From NCBI GenBank assembly GCA_964640085.1, contig CAZXFA010000017.1:1-62444 (forward strand): a stretch of DNA of 62,444 nt, in the 5' to 3' direction. Positions 7,214-15,531 of this stretch are shown piece after piece. A program made the translations under genes and the position numbers. How positions within the stretch are numbered: the stretch's first letter is position 1; the number at the start of each line of letters is the position of its first letter. This DNA comes from CAZXFA01 sp964640085 (lineage in GTDB: Bacteria; Actinomycetota; UBA4738; HRBIN12). The notes under the pieces were generated by a model. The model ran no database searches. It had not been told where the DNA came from and saw only the letters and a list, made by a program, of their open reading frames with translations.

Positions 7214-9400
7214 GTGACCCGCCGGTCCCCGCTGCTCGAGACGCTGAACCCCGTCCAGGTCGAGGCCGTGTTGCACACGGAGGGCCCGGTCCTGATCGTG
7301 GCCGGGGCCGGGTCGGGCAAGACCCGGGCCCTCACGCACCGCATCGCCTACCTGATCCGGGAGCAGGGCGTCTCGCCGTACTCGATCCTCGCGATCACGT
7401 TCACGAACAAGGCCGCCCGCGAGATGGCCGAGCGCGTGGAGGGCCTGCTCGGGGAGCGGGTCGCCCGCGGGATGTGGATCCTGACGTTCCACTCCGCGTG
7501 CGCCCGGATCCTCCGGCGGGAGCACGAGCACGTCGGTCTGCCCTCGAGCTTCACGATCTACGACGACGCCGACACCGAGCGGCTGATCGCTGGGGTCCTG
7601 AAGGACCTGAACCTCGATCCCAAGCGCTACCCACCCCGGGCGATGGCGGCCGCGATCGGTCGCGCGAAGGATCACGTGGTATCGGCGGTGGAGTTCGCCG
7701 GAGCCGTGACCAACGCGTACGAGCGGGCGATCGCCGACGTCTACCGCGGGTACGAGGAGCGCAAGCGGGCGGCGGGAGCCCTGGACTTCGACGACCTGAT
7801 CGCCGAGACGGTGCGTCTGTTCCGCGATCACCCGCCCGTGCTCGAGCACTACCAGGAGCGGTTCCGCTACGTCCTGATCGACGAGTACCAGGACACGAAC
7901 CGCGCGCAGTACCAGCTGGTGAACCTGCTCGGCTCCCGGCACCGGAACCTGTGCGTCGTCGGCGACGCCGATCAGGGCGTGTACTCGTGGCGGGGGGCGA
8001 CGATCCAGAACCTCCTGGACTTCGAGCGCGACTACCCGGACGCGGCCGTGTTCCTCATGGAGCAGAACTACCGCTCCACCTCGAACATCCTGGCGGTGGC
8101 CAACGCCCTGATCCAGCACAACGTCCAGCGCAAGCCCAAGTCGCTGTGGACCGAGACCCAGGGCGGGGAGCTCGCCGTGCGGTACCGCGCCGACAACGAG
8201 CACGAGGAGGCGCTGTTCGTGGCCGAGGAGGTCCACCGTCTGGTCGAGGAGGAGGGGTACCGCTACTCCGACGTCGCGATCTTCTACCGGACGAACGCCC
8301 AGAGCCGGGTGCTCGAGGACCTGTTCGTGAGGGCCGGCACGCCGTACCGCGTGGTCGGCGGTCTCCGGTTCTACCAGCGGAAGGAGATCAAGGACGTCCT
8401 GGCCTACCTGCGGCTGTTGGTGAACCCCCAGGACGTGATCGGCGCCCGGCGGGTGGTGAACACGCCCAAGCGCGGGATCGGCGACCAGACCGTGGCGGCG
8501 CTCGAGGGGTTCGCTGCCCTCGAGGCGATCCCGTTCCTCGAGGCCTGCCGACGGGTGGACGAGATCCCCACGCTTGCAGCGCGCGCCAAGGGCGCGGTCG
8601 CCGGCTTCGTGGACGTGATGGACCGGATCGCGGCCGCGCACTCCTCCGGCGCTGGGCCACGGCGCATGGTCGAGGCCGCGGCCACGGAGTCGGGGTACCT
8701 GCTCGACCTGGAGACCGAGCGCACGATCGAGGCCGAGGGTCGGATCGAGAACATCCGCGAGCTCGGAGGTGTGGCGGCCGAGTTCGAGTCGCGGTTCCCG
8801 GAGGAGGGTCTCCCGGGGTTCCTGGAGCAGATCTCGCTCGTCTCCGAGCAGGACGAGTACGACGAGGAGTCGGGGAGCGTCACGTTCATGACGCTCCACA
8901 ACGCCAAGGGGCTCGAGTTCCCCATCGTGTTCGTGATCGGGCTGGAGGACGGGGTCTTCCCGCACTACCGCTCGATGGGCGAGCCCGCGCAGCTGGAGGA
9001 GGAGCGACGGCTGATGTATGTGGGCATCACCCGCGCCCGGGAACGCCTGTTCCTCACGCACGCGTGGAGCCGGACGCTGTTCGGGGCGACCTCCTACAAC
9101 CCGCCGAGCCGGTTCCTGGGCGAGATCCCGAGCGAGCTGATCCGTGCGATCGAGGAGGAGGAGGCCGTGATCGGCTCGGGCGGGCGGGTCTCGCAGATCC
9201 GCGCCGCCGTGGAGCCGGGTCGCCGCGAGCCCATCCGGATCGCGGCCGGGGACACGGTCCGACACCAGAAGTGGGGCGAGGGAGTGGTCCTGGACGTGAG
9301 CGGCTCGGGCCCGGAGACGGAGGCCACGGTGCGGTTCGAGGACGCGGGGGAGAAGCGGCTCTTACTCGCGTACGCCCCCCTGCAGAGGGTCTCCGGATGA
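7214..9400 (+). CDS. pcrA: PcrA/UvrD-type superfamily 1 DNA helicase
   Basis: A 728-residue 3'-5' DNA helicase for repair and recombination. Motifs are intact and in order: the Q motif LNPVQVEAVLHTEGP, Walker A VAGAGSGKTRALTHRIA, motif Ia ITFTNKAAREM, motif II VLIDEYQDTN, motif III VVGDADQGVYSWRGA, motif IV EQNYRS, motif V VTFMTLHNAKGLEF and motif VI LMYVGITRARERL. The C-terminal tail DTVRHQKWGEGVVLDV is the Tudor-like RNA polymerase-binding region of PcrA. The GTG start lies six bases after TAGAAT, suggesting leaderless translation. Its stop overlaps the start of the next gene (ATGA). Confidence 0.96.
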   Translation: MTRRSPLLETLNPVQVEAVLHTEGPVLIVAGAGSGKTRALTHRIAYLIREQGVSPYSILAITFTNKAAREMAERVEGLLGERVARGMWILTFHSACARILRREHEHVGLPSSFTIYDDADTERLIAGVLKDLNLDPKRYPPRAMAAAIGRAKDHVVSAVEFAGAVTNAYERAIADVYRGYEERKRAAGALDFDDLIAETVRLFRDHPPVLEHYQERFRYVLIDEYQDTNRAQYQLVNLLGSRHRNLCVVGDADQGVYSWRGATIQNLLDFERDYPDAAVFLMEQNYRSTSNILAVANALIQHNVQRKPKSLWTETQGGELAVRYRADNEHEEALFVAEEVHRLVEEEGYRYSDVAIFYRTNAQSRVLEDLFVRAGTPYRVVGGLRFYQRKEIKDVLAYLRLLVNPQDVIGARRVVNTPKRGIGDQTVAALEGFAALEAIPFLEACRRVDEIPTLAARAKGAVAGFVDVMDRIAAAHSSGAGPRRMVEAAATESGYLLDLETERTIEAEGRIENIRELGGVAAEFESRFPEEGLPGFLEQISLVSEQDEYDEESGSVTFMTLHNAKGLEFPIVFVIGLEDGVFPHYRSMGEPAQLEEERRLMYVGITRARERLFLTHAWSRTLFGATSYNPPSRFLGEIPSELIRAIEEEEAVIGSGGRVSQIRAAVEPGRREPIRIAAGDTVRHQKWGEGVVLDVSGSGPETEATVRFEDAGEKRLLLAYAPLQRVSG

Positions 9401-10656
9401 GGACGCCGATCCGCCTCATCGCGGGACTCGCGCTCCTGGCGGGGACGCTGCCTGGGTGGCGGTCCGCGGAGAAGCCGGCGGACGCGGAGGGGCCGTCGGC
9501 CGCCGCCGCCGCCGGGGGTGCCCAGGTGAGCGCGCCGGCGGGCTGCACGATCACCGGGACGGCACGCGACGACGTGCTGCGCGGGACCCCGGGCGCCGAC
9601 ACCGTGTGCGGCCTCAGGGGCAACGACGTGCTCTTGGGGCGGGGAGGCGAGGACGTCCTGATCGGAGGGAAGGGGAGCGACGCGCTATCCGGGGGTGGTG
9701 GTGCCGACGAGCTCCGTGGTGGCGCCGGCATCGATCTCCTCCTGGGCGGGAGGGGGCGCGACAAGCTCCGAGGCGGCTCGGGCGATGACCGTTGCCAGCG
9801 GCGGGCGACGGACACGGCGAGCAGCTGCTCGGGTCCCGCAACCGCGCCCGCCGTCGCGGCGGCGGGCGACATCGCGTGCGCTCCCGGGGACCGGCCCGAC
9901 CAGGACTCCTGCCGGCAGAGGGCGACCTCGGACCTGCTACTCGGCGGCGACGCGTGGGTGGTCCTCACCACGGGGGACAACCAGTACGAGGACGGCGAGC
10001 TCTCCGCGTTCCAGGGGTCGTACGCCGCTTCCTGGGGCCGGGTGAAGGCGATCACCCGACCGACACCGGGCAACCACGACTACCACCTCGCCGGCGCGAA
10101 GGGGTACTTCCGCTACTTCGGTCCGCGCGCGGGGCGTCGTGCTGGGGGGTACTACAGCTTCGACGTGGGGCGATGGCACATCATCGCGCTGAACTCGAAC
10201 TGCGAGGAGATGGGCGGCTGCGACGAGGGGTCGGCGCAGGAGCGCTGGCTCCGCGAGGACCTGGCCACCAACCCAGCCACCTGCACGCTCGCGTACTGGC
10301 ACCATCCGCGGTTCTCCTCCGGCCTGCACGGCAACAGCACCCGATCGGAGGCGTTCTGGCGGGCGCTGTACGCAGCCGGGGCCGACGTGGTGCTCAACGG
10401 CCACGACCACAGCTACGAGCGGTTCGCACCGCAGGATCCCGAGCAGCGGGCCGACCCCGACGGCATCCGGGAGTTCATCGTCGGGTCCGGGGGCAAGAGC
10501 CACTACGCCTTCGGGGGCCCCGAGCCGAACAGCCAGTTCCGGGACGGCGAGCACTTCGGGATCCTCGAGCTCACCCTCCGGTCGCAAGGCTACGACTGGC
10601 GGTTCATCACGATCGGCGGGACCATCAAGGACTCGGGCAGCGGGTCCTGCCATTGA
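9397..10656 (+). CDS. secreted RTX-repeat / calcineurin-like metallophosphoesterase fusion
   Basis: A 419-residue predicted secreted protein. Residues 1-20 form a signal peptide (MRTPIRLIAGLALLAG). An Ala/Gly-rich linker is followed by hemolysin-type calcium-binding nonapeptide repeats of the GGxGxDxL kind (about residues 57-131). Residues 153-419 form a purple-acid-phosphatase-like metallophosphoesterase with AAGDIA, TTGDNQYEDG, PTPGNHDYH, YWHHPRFSSG and LNGHDHSYERF, so all metal-binding motifs are present. Several Cys residues suggest extracytoplasmic disulfides. Likely role: calcium-stabilised extracellular or wall-associated phosphatase; substrate unknown. The ATG overlaps the pcrA stop, though the functions are unrelated. 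Confidence 0.88.
   Translation: MRTPIRLIAGLALLAGTLPGWRSAEKPADAEGPSAAAAAGGAQVSAPAGCTITGTARDDVLRGTPGADTVCGLRGNDVLLGRGGEDVLIGGKGSDALSGGGGADELRGGAGIDLLLGGRGRDKLRGGSGDDRCQRRATDTASSCSGPATAPAVAAAGDIACAPGDRPDQDSCRQRATSDLLLGGDAWVVLTTGDNQYEDGELSAFQGSYAASWGRVKAITRPTPGNHDYHLAGAKGYFRYFGPRAGRRAGGYYSFDVGRWHIIALNSNCEEMGGCDEGSAQERWLREDLATNPATCTLAYWHHPRFSSGLHGNSTRSEAFWRALYAAGADVVLNGHDHSYERFAPQDPEQRADPDGIREFIVGSGGKSHYAFGGPEPNSQFRDGEHFGILELTLRSQGYDWRFITIGGTIKDSGSGSCH
9565..9789 (+). repeat. RTX (hemolysin-type) Ca-binding repeat region
   Basis: Eight or so imperfect nine-codon repeats encode NDVLLGRGG, EDVLIGGKG, SDALSGGGG, ADELRGGAG, IDLLLGGRG, RDKLRGGSG and related units. This is the GGxGxDxUx pattern that forms a calcium-bound parallel beta-roll. 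It lies between the signal peptide and the phosphatase domain of the same protein. Confidence 0.85.
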
Positions 10657-10666
10657 GGGAGCACCG

Positions 10667-11380
10667 TTGGATGCGGCGTCGTTCGCGCTCGCGGTGACGG
10701 GTCCCGACTGCGAACGGCTGCACGGGGGAGCGCTCGGCGAACCGGTCAACGCCCTCTCCAGCCTCGCGTTCGTGGTCGCCGGAGCATGGATCATCGCCCG
10801 CGCGAGGTCCGCTCCCGCCCGGCGCACCGAGCTCCTGGTGTTCGGGCTCGCGGTGGCCGGGAACGGGCTCGGTGGCCTCCTGTTCCATGCGACCCGCTCC
10901 GACGGGGCGAGGTGGGTCCACGATCAGGCGATCCTCGCGGTCCTCCTGTTCGCCGCGGTCTTCGCGGTCGCCCGCCTCCGTCGGTGGCCGGCCGTCGGGA
11001 CGGTATCGACCTTCGGGGCGGCTCTCGCTGGGTGCGGCGTGCTCCTTGCGCTGATCCCGGGCTCCTCCTACGGGATGTTCGCGGTGCTCGGCGCGGGCGC
11101 GGGCGCGGGCGAGATCGCCGAGTACCGGCACGAGCTGCGGGCCGTCCGCGACGAGGGCCTCGCGTCGCGTCGCGTGGCCCGGCTCGGGGTGGTCGCCCTG
11201 GCAGCGGTCGCGGCGACGGCGTTCCTCGTCGGGCGGACCGGAGGAGCGCTGTGTCGTCCGGAGAGCGTGTTCCAGTGGCACGCGGTCTGGCACGTGCTGG
11301 CCGCCGTGGCGATGGCCCTCTACGCGTTCGCGGCGATCGAGTTCCACCCTCGACGCGTCCAGACGTCCCGAGGCGCCTAG
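10667..11380 (+). CDS. ceramidase-like (CREST superfamily) membrane hydrolase
   Basis: A 237-residue protein with about seven hydrophobic segments. The N-terminal GPDCERLHGGALGEPVNALSS, the FHATRSDGARWVHDQ region and the C-terminal FQWHAVWHVLAA contain the Ser, His and Asp positions used for zinc in alkaline-ceramidase/CREST membrane hydrolases. The likely activity is amide hydrolysis of a lipid; bacterial substrates are poorly known. The start is TTG at 10667 with GAGGGAGC upstream; the nearby ATG at 10671 is out of frame. The 3' end overlaps the convergent dehydrogenase gene by 4 bases. Confidence 0.72.
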   Translation: MDAASFALAVTGPDCERLHGGALGEPVNALSSLAFVVAGAWIIARARSAPARRTELLVFGLAVAGNGLGGLLFHATRSDGARWVHDQAILAVLLFAAVFAVARLRRWPAVGTVSTFGAALAGCGVLLALIPGSSYGMFAVLGAGAGAGEIAEYRHELRAVRDEGLASRRVARLGVVALAAVAATAFLVGRTGGALCRPESVFQWHAVWHVLAAVAMALYAFAAIEFHPRRVQTSRGA

Positions 11381-12369
11381 GCCTTCACCGGGTGGGGGAG
11401 CGGCTCGCCGCGTTCGAACGCCGACACGTTGGCCAGGGTCGTCTCGGCGATCTGTTCCAGCGCCTCTCGCGTGAAGAAGCCCTGGTGTGCGGTGACCAGC
11501 ACGTTCGGGAACGTGAGCAGGCGCATCAGCACGTCGTCCCGGATCACCCGCCAGGACAGGTCCTCGAAGAAGACGCCGGCCTCCTCCTCGTAGACGTCGA
11601 GGGCGAGCGCGCCGATCCGCTCGGACTTCAGCCCTTCGATCGCCGCCGCCGTGTCTATCAGGCCCCCGCGGCTGGTGTTCACGAGCATCACGCCTGGCCG
11701 CATCTGCGCGATCGCCCGCGCATCGATCAGGTGGTGCGTCGCCGGCGTGAGCGGGCAGTGCAACGACACGACGTCCGACGCGCCGAACAGGATCTCGAGG
11801 TCCACGTACTTCACGCCGCGGTCACGGAGCTCTTCGTTCGGGATCGGGTCGAACGCGAGGACCCGGCAGCCGAACCCGAGCACGATCTTTGAAAACACCC
11901 GTCCGATCGCCCCCGTCCCGATCACGCCGACCGTGCGCCGGTGCAGGTCGAACCCGAGGAGGCCCTCGAGCGAGAAGTTCCCCTCGCGCACGCGCGCGTA
12001 CGCGCGGTGGAGCTTGCGGTTCAGGGCCAGGATCATCCCCACCGCGTGCTCGGCCACCGCGTGGGGCGAGTACCCGGGGACATGGGCAACGGCGAAACCG
12101 ATCTCGAGCGCGGCGGGGACGTCGACGTGGCTGTACCCGGCCGAGCGCAGCGCGAGCAGCTCGGCCCCGCCCGCCCGCAACCGCTCGAGGACCGGCCGGT
12201 CGAGCACGTCGTTCACGAAGGGGCAGACGGCCGGGAACCCGTCGGCGAGCGGAGCCGTCTCGAGCGTCAGGCGCGGTTCGAGGAAGGAGAGCTCGTGGCC
12301 GACTCGCGCGTTGGCCGCGGCCAGGAACTCGGCGTCGTGCGGCTTCGAGCTGAACACTACGACCCGCAT
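11377..12369 (-). CDS. D-2-hydroxyacid dehydrogenase (D-lactate dehydrogenase type)
   Basis: A 330-residue NAD-dependent D-2-hydroxyacid dehydrogenase, closest in pattern to LdhA (D-lactate/pyruvate). The Rossmann motif is VGVIGTGAIGRVF with an acidic residue following in LAFDPIPNEE. Catalytic residues lie in NTSRGGLIDT (Arg), DVYEEEAGVFFED (Glu) and VTAHQGFFTREAL (His). The length is typical. It follows a 54-residue membrane protein gene by 4 bases and is probably co-transcribed with it. A fermentative role would fit the arginine-fermentation genes elsewhere in the window, but the substrate is inferred. Confidence 0.87.
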   Translation of the reverse strand: MRVVVFSSKPHDAEFLAAANARVGHELSFLEPRLTLETAPLADGFPAVCPFVNDVLDRPVLERLRAGGAELLALRSAGYSHVDVPAALEIGFAVAHVPGYSPHAVAEHAVGMILALNRKLHRAYARVREGNFSLEGLLGFDLHRRTVGVIGTGAIGRVFSKIVLGFGCRVLAFDPIPNEELRDRGVKYVDLEILFGASDVVSLHCPLTPATHHLIDARAIAQMRPGVMLVNTSRGGLIDTAAAIEGLKSERIGALALDVYEEEAGVFFEDLSWRVIRDDVLMRLLTFPNVLVTAHQGFFTREALEQIAETTLANVSAFERGEPLPHPVKA

Positions 12370-12373
12370 GGGC

Positions 12374-12538
12374 TCAGCGAAGGGCGAGATAGCCGGCGAC
12401 CACGATCAGGATCCCGGCGATCAACGGGGCGATCACCCACGCCAGGCCGAGCCGACCCCGATAGGGCCCGAGCGTGCCGACCTTCGTCGTCGGCTTCAGC
12501 CCGGGCGGGCGGAACCGGATCCGCTTCCTGCCGAACAC
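12374..12538 (-). CDS. 54-residue single-pass membrane protein
   Basis: A short gene starting with GTG (VFGRKRIRFRPPGLKPTT) and ending in one strong transmembrane helix (LAWVIAPLIAGILIVVAGYL). TAGACT (complement of 12546-12551) lies seven bases upstream of the GTG, the same leaderless promoter layout as other genes here. The coding frame could be extended upstream, but that extension overlaps the decayed toxin-antitoxin remnant and is Arg-rich noise. It sits 4 bases before the dehydrogenase start, so it leads a two-gene operon. No family is recognised; the basic N-terminus suggests an inside-oriented tail. Confidence 0.6.
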   Translation of the reverse strand: MFGRKRIRFRPPGLKPTTKVGTLGPYRGRLGLAWVIAPLIAGILIVVAGYLALR

Positions 12539-12545
12539 TCGACCG

Positions 12546-12551
12546 AGTCTA
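12546..12551 (-). promoter_or_regulatory. -10 box of the small protein/dehydrogenase operon
   Basis: TAGACT on the minus strand ends seven bases before the GTG at 12538. The same TAGNNT-N6/7-start pattern occurs at pcrA, folD, the PAP2 gene and the maturase. It predicts a leaderless mRNA. Confidence 0.5.
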
Positions 12552-12929
12552 CGGCCGCCCTGTCGTCGGCGTCGAAGGCCGCGCTCATCCGCCGGTTCCT
12601 GCGGGAGAAGGTCACGCCGCTGCCACCCCTGGAGGAGGAGCCCCTGTTGGCAGACGTTGGGGGCCGACGACCTTGCCGGCGGACGACGTGGTCTATCGGC
12701 CCGCCGTGGCCGACCTGGAGGCACTCAGGGCCTCGCGACGCGTCGACGCCGTCCACGTCTCGGACGACATGGAGGACGTAGCGCTCACGCGGCTCCGGCG
12801 CCACGACGAGCGCCCGTACTCGTTCGTCCACGCGACCAGCTTCGCGCTGATGCGCTCACTGAGGATCAAGGACGCGCTGGCGTTCGACGGGGACGTCAGC
12901 CCAGCGGGTTCCGGGAGCTCCGCGGGTAG
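12551..12929 (+). pseudogene. decayed VapBC-like toxin-antitoxin remnant
   Basis: Two frames carry protein-like traces. From 12551, frame 2 encodes SSASKAALIRRFLREKV followed by EEEPLLADVG, like the C-terminal half of a ribbon-helix-helix antitoxin. From about 12691, frame 1 encodes DAVHVSDDMEDVALTRLRR then RPYSFVHATSFALMRSLRI and ALAFDGD, the C-terminal half of a PIN-domain VapC toxin with its conserved Asp, Ser/Thr and final Asp. A frameshift to frame 3 gives the expected GFRELRG ending at the stop near 12929. The toxin N-terminus with its first Asp is missing and at least two frameshifts separate the pieces, so no functional module remains. It fills an otherwise geneless 400-base interval. 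Confidence 0.6.
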
Positions 12930-12944
12930 GCCCCCGACGACGCC

Positions 12945-13709
12945 TCAGACGATCATGCTGCCACCATCGACGATCAGCTCGACGCCGGTGATGTACGCTG
13001 CCTCGTCGCTGGCCAGGAACAGCGCGGCGTTCACGACGTCACGGGGGGTTCCCAACCGTCCGGCGGGTATCGCGGCGACGGCCGATGTGACCCATGCCGG
13101 GTCCGACGTTCGCACGGTCTGCATCGGCGTGTCGACGAACCCCGGGTGGATGCAGTTGGCCCTGATGCCGTGCGGAGCGAACTGGACGGCGAGGTTCCGC
13201 GTGAACGAGATCACCGCGCCCTTGCTGGCCGTGTAGGCGTCCTGGGGGATCGTGTCCCCGAGGAGCGCCGAGGTGGAGCCGATGTTGACGATCGCGCCGC
13301 CCCCGGCCTCGGTGAGCTCCGGGACGCCGTGCTTGCAGACCCACACCATGCCCTTGAGGTTGATCGCGAACACCCGGTCCCAGATCGCCTCGTCCGTCTC
13401 GAGGACGCTGACGTCGCGGTCCCGCCAGAGCACGCCCGCGTTGTTGTAGAGGATGTGCAGCGCGCCGAAGCGCTCGACCGCGCCCTCGATCGCCTCCTGC
13501 ACCTGGCGCTCGTCGGCCACGTCGGCAGCGAACGTCTCGAGCTCGCTCCCGGCGGCGCGGACAGCGGCCGCGGTCTCCTCCAGCGCTCTGGCGTCCACAT
13601 CGAGCGCCGCGACCCGCGCCCCCTCGCGCGCGAACACGGTGCACGCCTCGCGGCCCATCCCGCTTCCGGCGCCGGTGATGAGGGCGACCTTGCCGTCGAG
13701 CCGGCCCAT
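12945..13709 (-). CDS. short-chain dehydrogenase/reductase (SDR)
   Basis: A 254-residue classical SDR oxidoreductase. The cofactor motif is TGAGSGMG (12-19) and ALDVDA suggests NAD preference. The structural NNAG is at 89-92, and the catalytic Ser-Tyr-Lys are in NIGSTSA, AYTASKGA (Tyr 159, Lys 163). The C-terminal GVELIVDGGSMIV is family-typical. The substrate is not identifiable. Its ATG overlaps the stop of the upstream hydrolase-cyclase gene (TGATG), so the two are translationally coupled. The start was taken at the internal ATG because the upstream extension belongs to the other gene's region in a different frame. Confidence 0.9.
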   Translation of the reverse strand: MGRLDGKVALITGAGSGMGREACTVFAREGARVAALDVDARALEETAAAVRAAGSELETFAADVADERQVQEAIEGAVERFGALHILYNNAGVLWRDRDVSVLETDEAIWDRVFAINLKGMVWVCKHGVPELTEAGGGAIVNIGSTSALLGDTIPQDAYTASKGAVISFTRNLAVQFAPHGIRANCIHPGFVDTPMQTVRTSDPAWVTSAVAAIPAGRLGTPRDVVNAALFLASDEAAYITGVELIVDGGSMIV

Positions 13710-15055
13710 CAGCCCACCACCCGGTACAGTCGCCAGCGGTCGGGCACCCCTTTCAGCTCGCGCTCGCCGGCGTCCTCGAACGCCAGGCCGGAGCCGGCGA
13801 CGAGATCCTTCACGGTCTGAGAGACCAGGACCTCGCTCGGAGCGGCACGTGCGCCGACGCGGGCGCCGATGTGCACCGCGATGCCGCGGACGTCGCTGCC
13901 GGCGAGCTCGACCTCCCCGGTGTGGACCCCGGCCCGGATCTCGATGCCGAGCGTGCGGACCGCTTGGACGATGGCCTGCGCGCAGCGGATCGCGCGCGCC
14001 GGTCCGTCGAACGTGGCGAGGAACCCGTCGCCGGCCGTGTCGATCTCGACGCCGCCGAACCGTGCCAGCTGCCCCCGCACCCTGGCATGGTGGGACTCCA
14101 GCAGGCCCTTCCACGCGCGGTCCCCGAGTTCCGCGGCCCGCTCGGTTGATCCGACGATGTCGGTGAACAGGATCGTCGCGAGTACCCGATCGAACCCGGA
14201 TTCGACCTCGCCCAGTGCGACGACGAACCGTTCCGCCTCGTCGAGGATCGCGTCGACGTCCCCCACCCAGGGGAAGTGGACGCCCGATGGGAGCTCGACG
14301 AGCCGGGCGCCGGCGATCTGTCCGGCCATCTCCCTCACCTGCTCGATGGGGAAGTCCACGTCGCCGGTCCTTGCGATCACGAGCGTCGGCACGTGGATCG
14401 CCGGCAACGCGTGGCTCACATTGATCTGTCGGTTCATCTGCTCCAGAGCGACGGCGGCACCAGGGCTGGCCGACTTGCGCAGGTACGACGCGAGCCAGGC
14501 GACCAGCCGTTCGTCGTGCTCGTGTCCGGGTGCTCCCCAGTCGCGGATCTCGTTCCTCGCGTGATCGAGCGTTCCCCAGTCCCGATCCAGGTAGTCGAGG
14601 TAGCCGGCGAAGTCTTCCTTGTACGGCTGGTCGCGCGCCGTGAAGTCGGCCACGGTTCCGTACAGGAGGAGGGCGATCGTGCGGGCTGGGTACGTCGCGG
14701 CGAACAGGATCGACATCGGACCACCCTCGGAAACCCCGAAGATCACCGCGCGCTCGGAACCGGCCGCATCCATCACGGCGCGGACATCGTCCATCCGGGT
14801 CTCGAGGCTGGGGAGGCGTTCGTTCGGCACCCGATCGGAGAGTCCGACACCCCGCTTGTCGAACAGGATGAGTCTCGAGAAGGAGGCGAGGCGTTCGAGG
14901 AACCGAGCGAAGTTGGGCTCGTCCCACATCGCCTCGATGTTGGAGGTCCATCCCATCACGAAGACCAGATCGACGGGTCCGTCGCCGACGACCTGGTACG
15001 CGATGTGGACGCCGTCGGCGGTCTTCGCGTATCGAGTCTCGGGGACCCCCACCAT
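13709..15055 (-). CDS. alpha/beta hydrolase - class III adenylate/guanylate cyclase fusion
   Basis: A 448-residue two-domain protein. Residues 1 to about 270 form an alpha/beta hydrolase with a GVSEGGPMS nucleophile elbow and a PSGVHFPW segment supplying the likely catalytic His. Residues about 275-445 form a class III nucleotidyl cyclase domain: ATILFTDIVGSTERAAEL with the first metal Asp, DTAGDGFLATFDGP with the second, and IRAGVHTGEVE. No transmembrane segment is seen. The architecture is recurrent in actinobacteria and suggests that a small molecule or lipid ester controls cyclic nucleotide output (inference). It is coupled to the SDR downstream. Upstream GAGGAT ends six bases before the ATG, another possible leaderless start. 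Confidence 0.88.
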   Translation of the reverse strand: MVGVPETRYAKTADGVHIAYQVVGDGPVDLVFVMGWTSNIEAMWDEPNFARFLERLASFSRLILFDKRGVGLSDRVPNERLPSLETRMDDVRAVMDAAGSERAVIFGVSEGGPMSILFAATYPARTIALLLYGTVADFTARDQPYKEDFAGYLDYLDRDWGTLDHARNEIRDWGAPGHEHDERLVAWLASYLRKSASPGAAVALEQMNRQINVSHALPAIHVPTLVIARTGDVDFPIEQVREMAGQIAGARLVELPSGVHFPWVGDVDAILDEAERFVVALGEVESGFDRVLATILFTDIVGSTERAAELGDRAWKGLLESHHARVRGQLARFGGVEIDTAGDGFLATFDGPARAIRCAQAIVQAVRTLGIEIRAGVHTGEVELAGSDVRGIAVHIGARVGARAAPSEVLVSQTVKDLVAGSGLAFEDAGERELKGVPDRWRLYRVVG

Positions 15056-15108
15056 CCGCGTATCCTCGCCGCCGACGAGGCGAGCGGCAAGCGGGGCTCG
15101 CCGCTCGC

Positions 15109-15114
15109 TAGACT
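15109..15114 (+). promoter_or_regulatory. -10 box of the mutase subunit/sucCD operon
   Basis: TAGACT lies nine bases before the ATG at 15124, in the short gap to the divergent hydrolase-cyclase gene. It has the TAGNNT form seen across the window. No convincing -35 was found. Confidence 0.4.
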
Positions 15115-15123
15115 GACCCGCGC

Positions 15124-15531
15124 ATGGCCGGCAAGCGCCGCATCGTGGTCGCCAAGCCCGGTCTCGACGGTCACGACCGCGGGGCCAAGATCGTGGCGCG
15201 CGCGCTGCGCGATGCCGGGTTCGAGGTCATCTACACCGGCCTGCACCAGACGCCCGAGCAGATCGCCGAGACGGCGATCCAGGAGGACGCCGACGCGGTC
15301 GGCCTGTCGTGCCACTCGGGCGCGCACATGACCCTGTTCCCCAGGGTCGTGAAGCTCCTCCGGGAGAAGGGCGCCGGGGACGTGCTCGTGTTCGGCGGCG
15401 GGATCGTGCCGAAGGCGGACATCCCGGAGCTCCAGCAGGCGGGGATCGAGCGCGTCTTCACGCCCGGCGCGACGACCGGCGAGATCGTCACCTGGCTCGA
15501 GCAGCGGCTCTCGGCGGAGCGGGTCACCTAG
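15124..15531 (+). CDS. B12-binding (small/C-terminal) subunit of methylmalonyl-CoA mutase type
   Basis: A 135-residue stand-alone cobalamin-binding domain. The base-off/His-on signature DGHDRG (DxHxxG) is at about residues 16-21, followed by VIYTGLHQTPEQI, VGLSCHSGAHM and VLVFGGGIVPKAD, and the GATTGEIVTWLE end. This is the separate small subunit of a B12-dependent acyl-CoA mutase such as methylmalonyl-CoA mutase. No large subunit is encoded here. Its stop overlaps the sucC GTG (TAGTG). A link to succinyl-CoA metabolism is therefore likely: the mutase makes succinyl-CoA, which sucCD uses. Confidence 0.9.
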   Translation: MAGKRRIVVAKPGLDGHDRGAKIVARALRDAGFEVIYTGLHQTPEQIAETAIQEDADAVGLSCHSGAHMTLFPRVVKLLREKGAGDVLVFGGGIVPKADIPELQQAGIERVFTPGATTGEIVTWLEQRLSAERVT

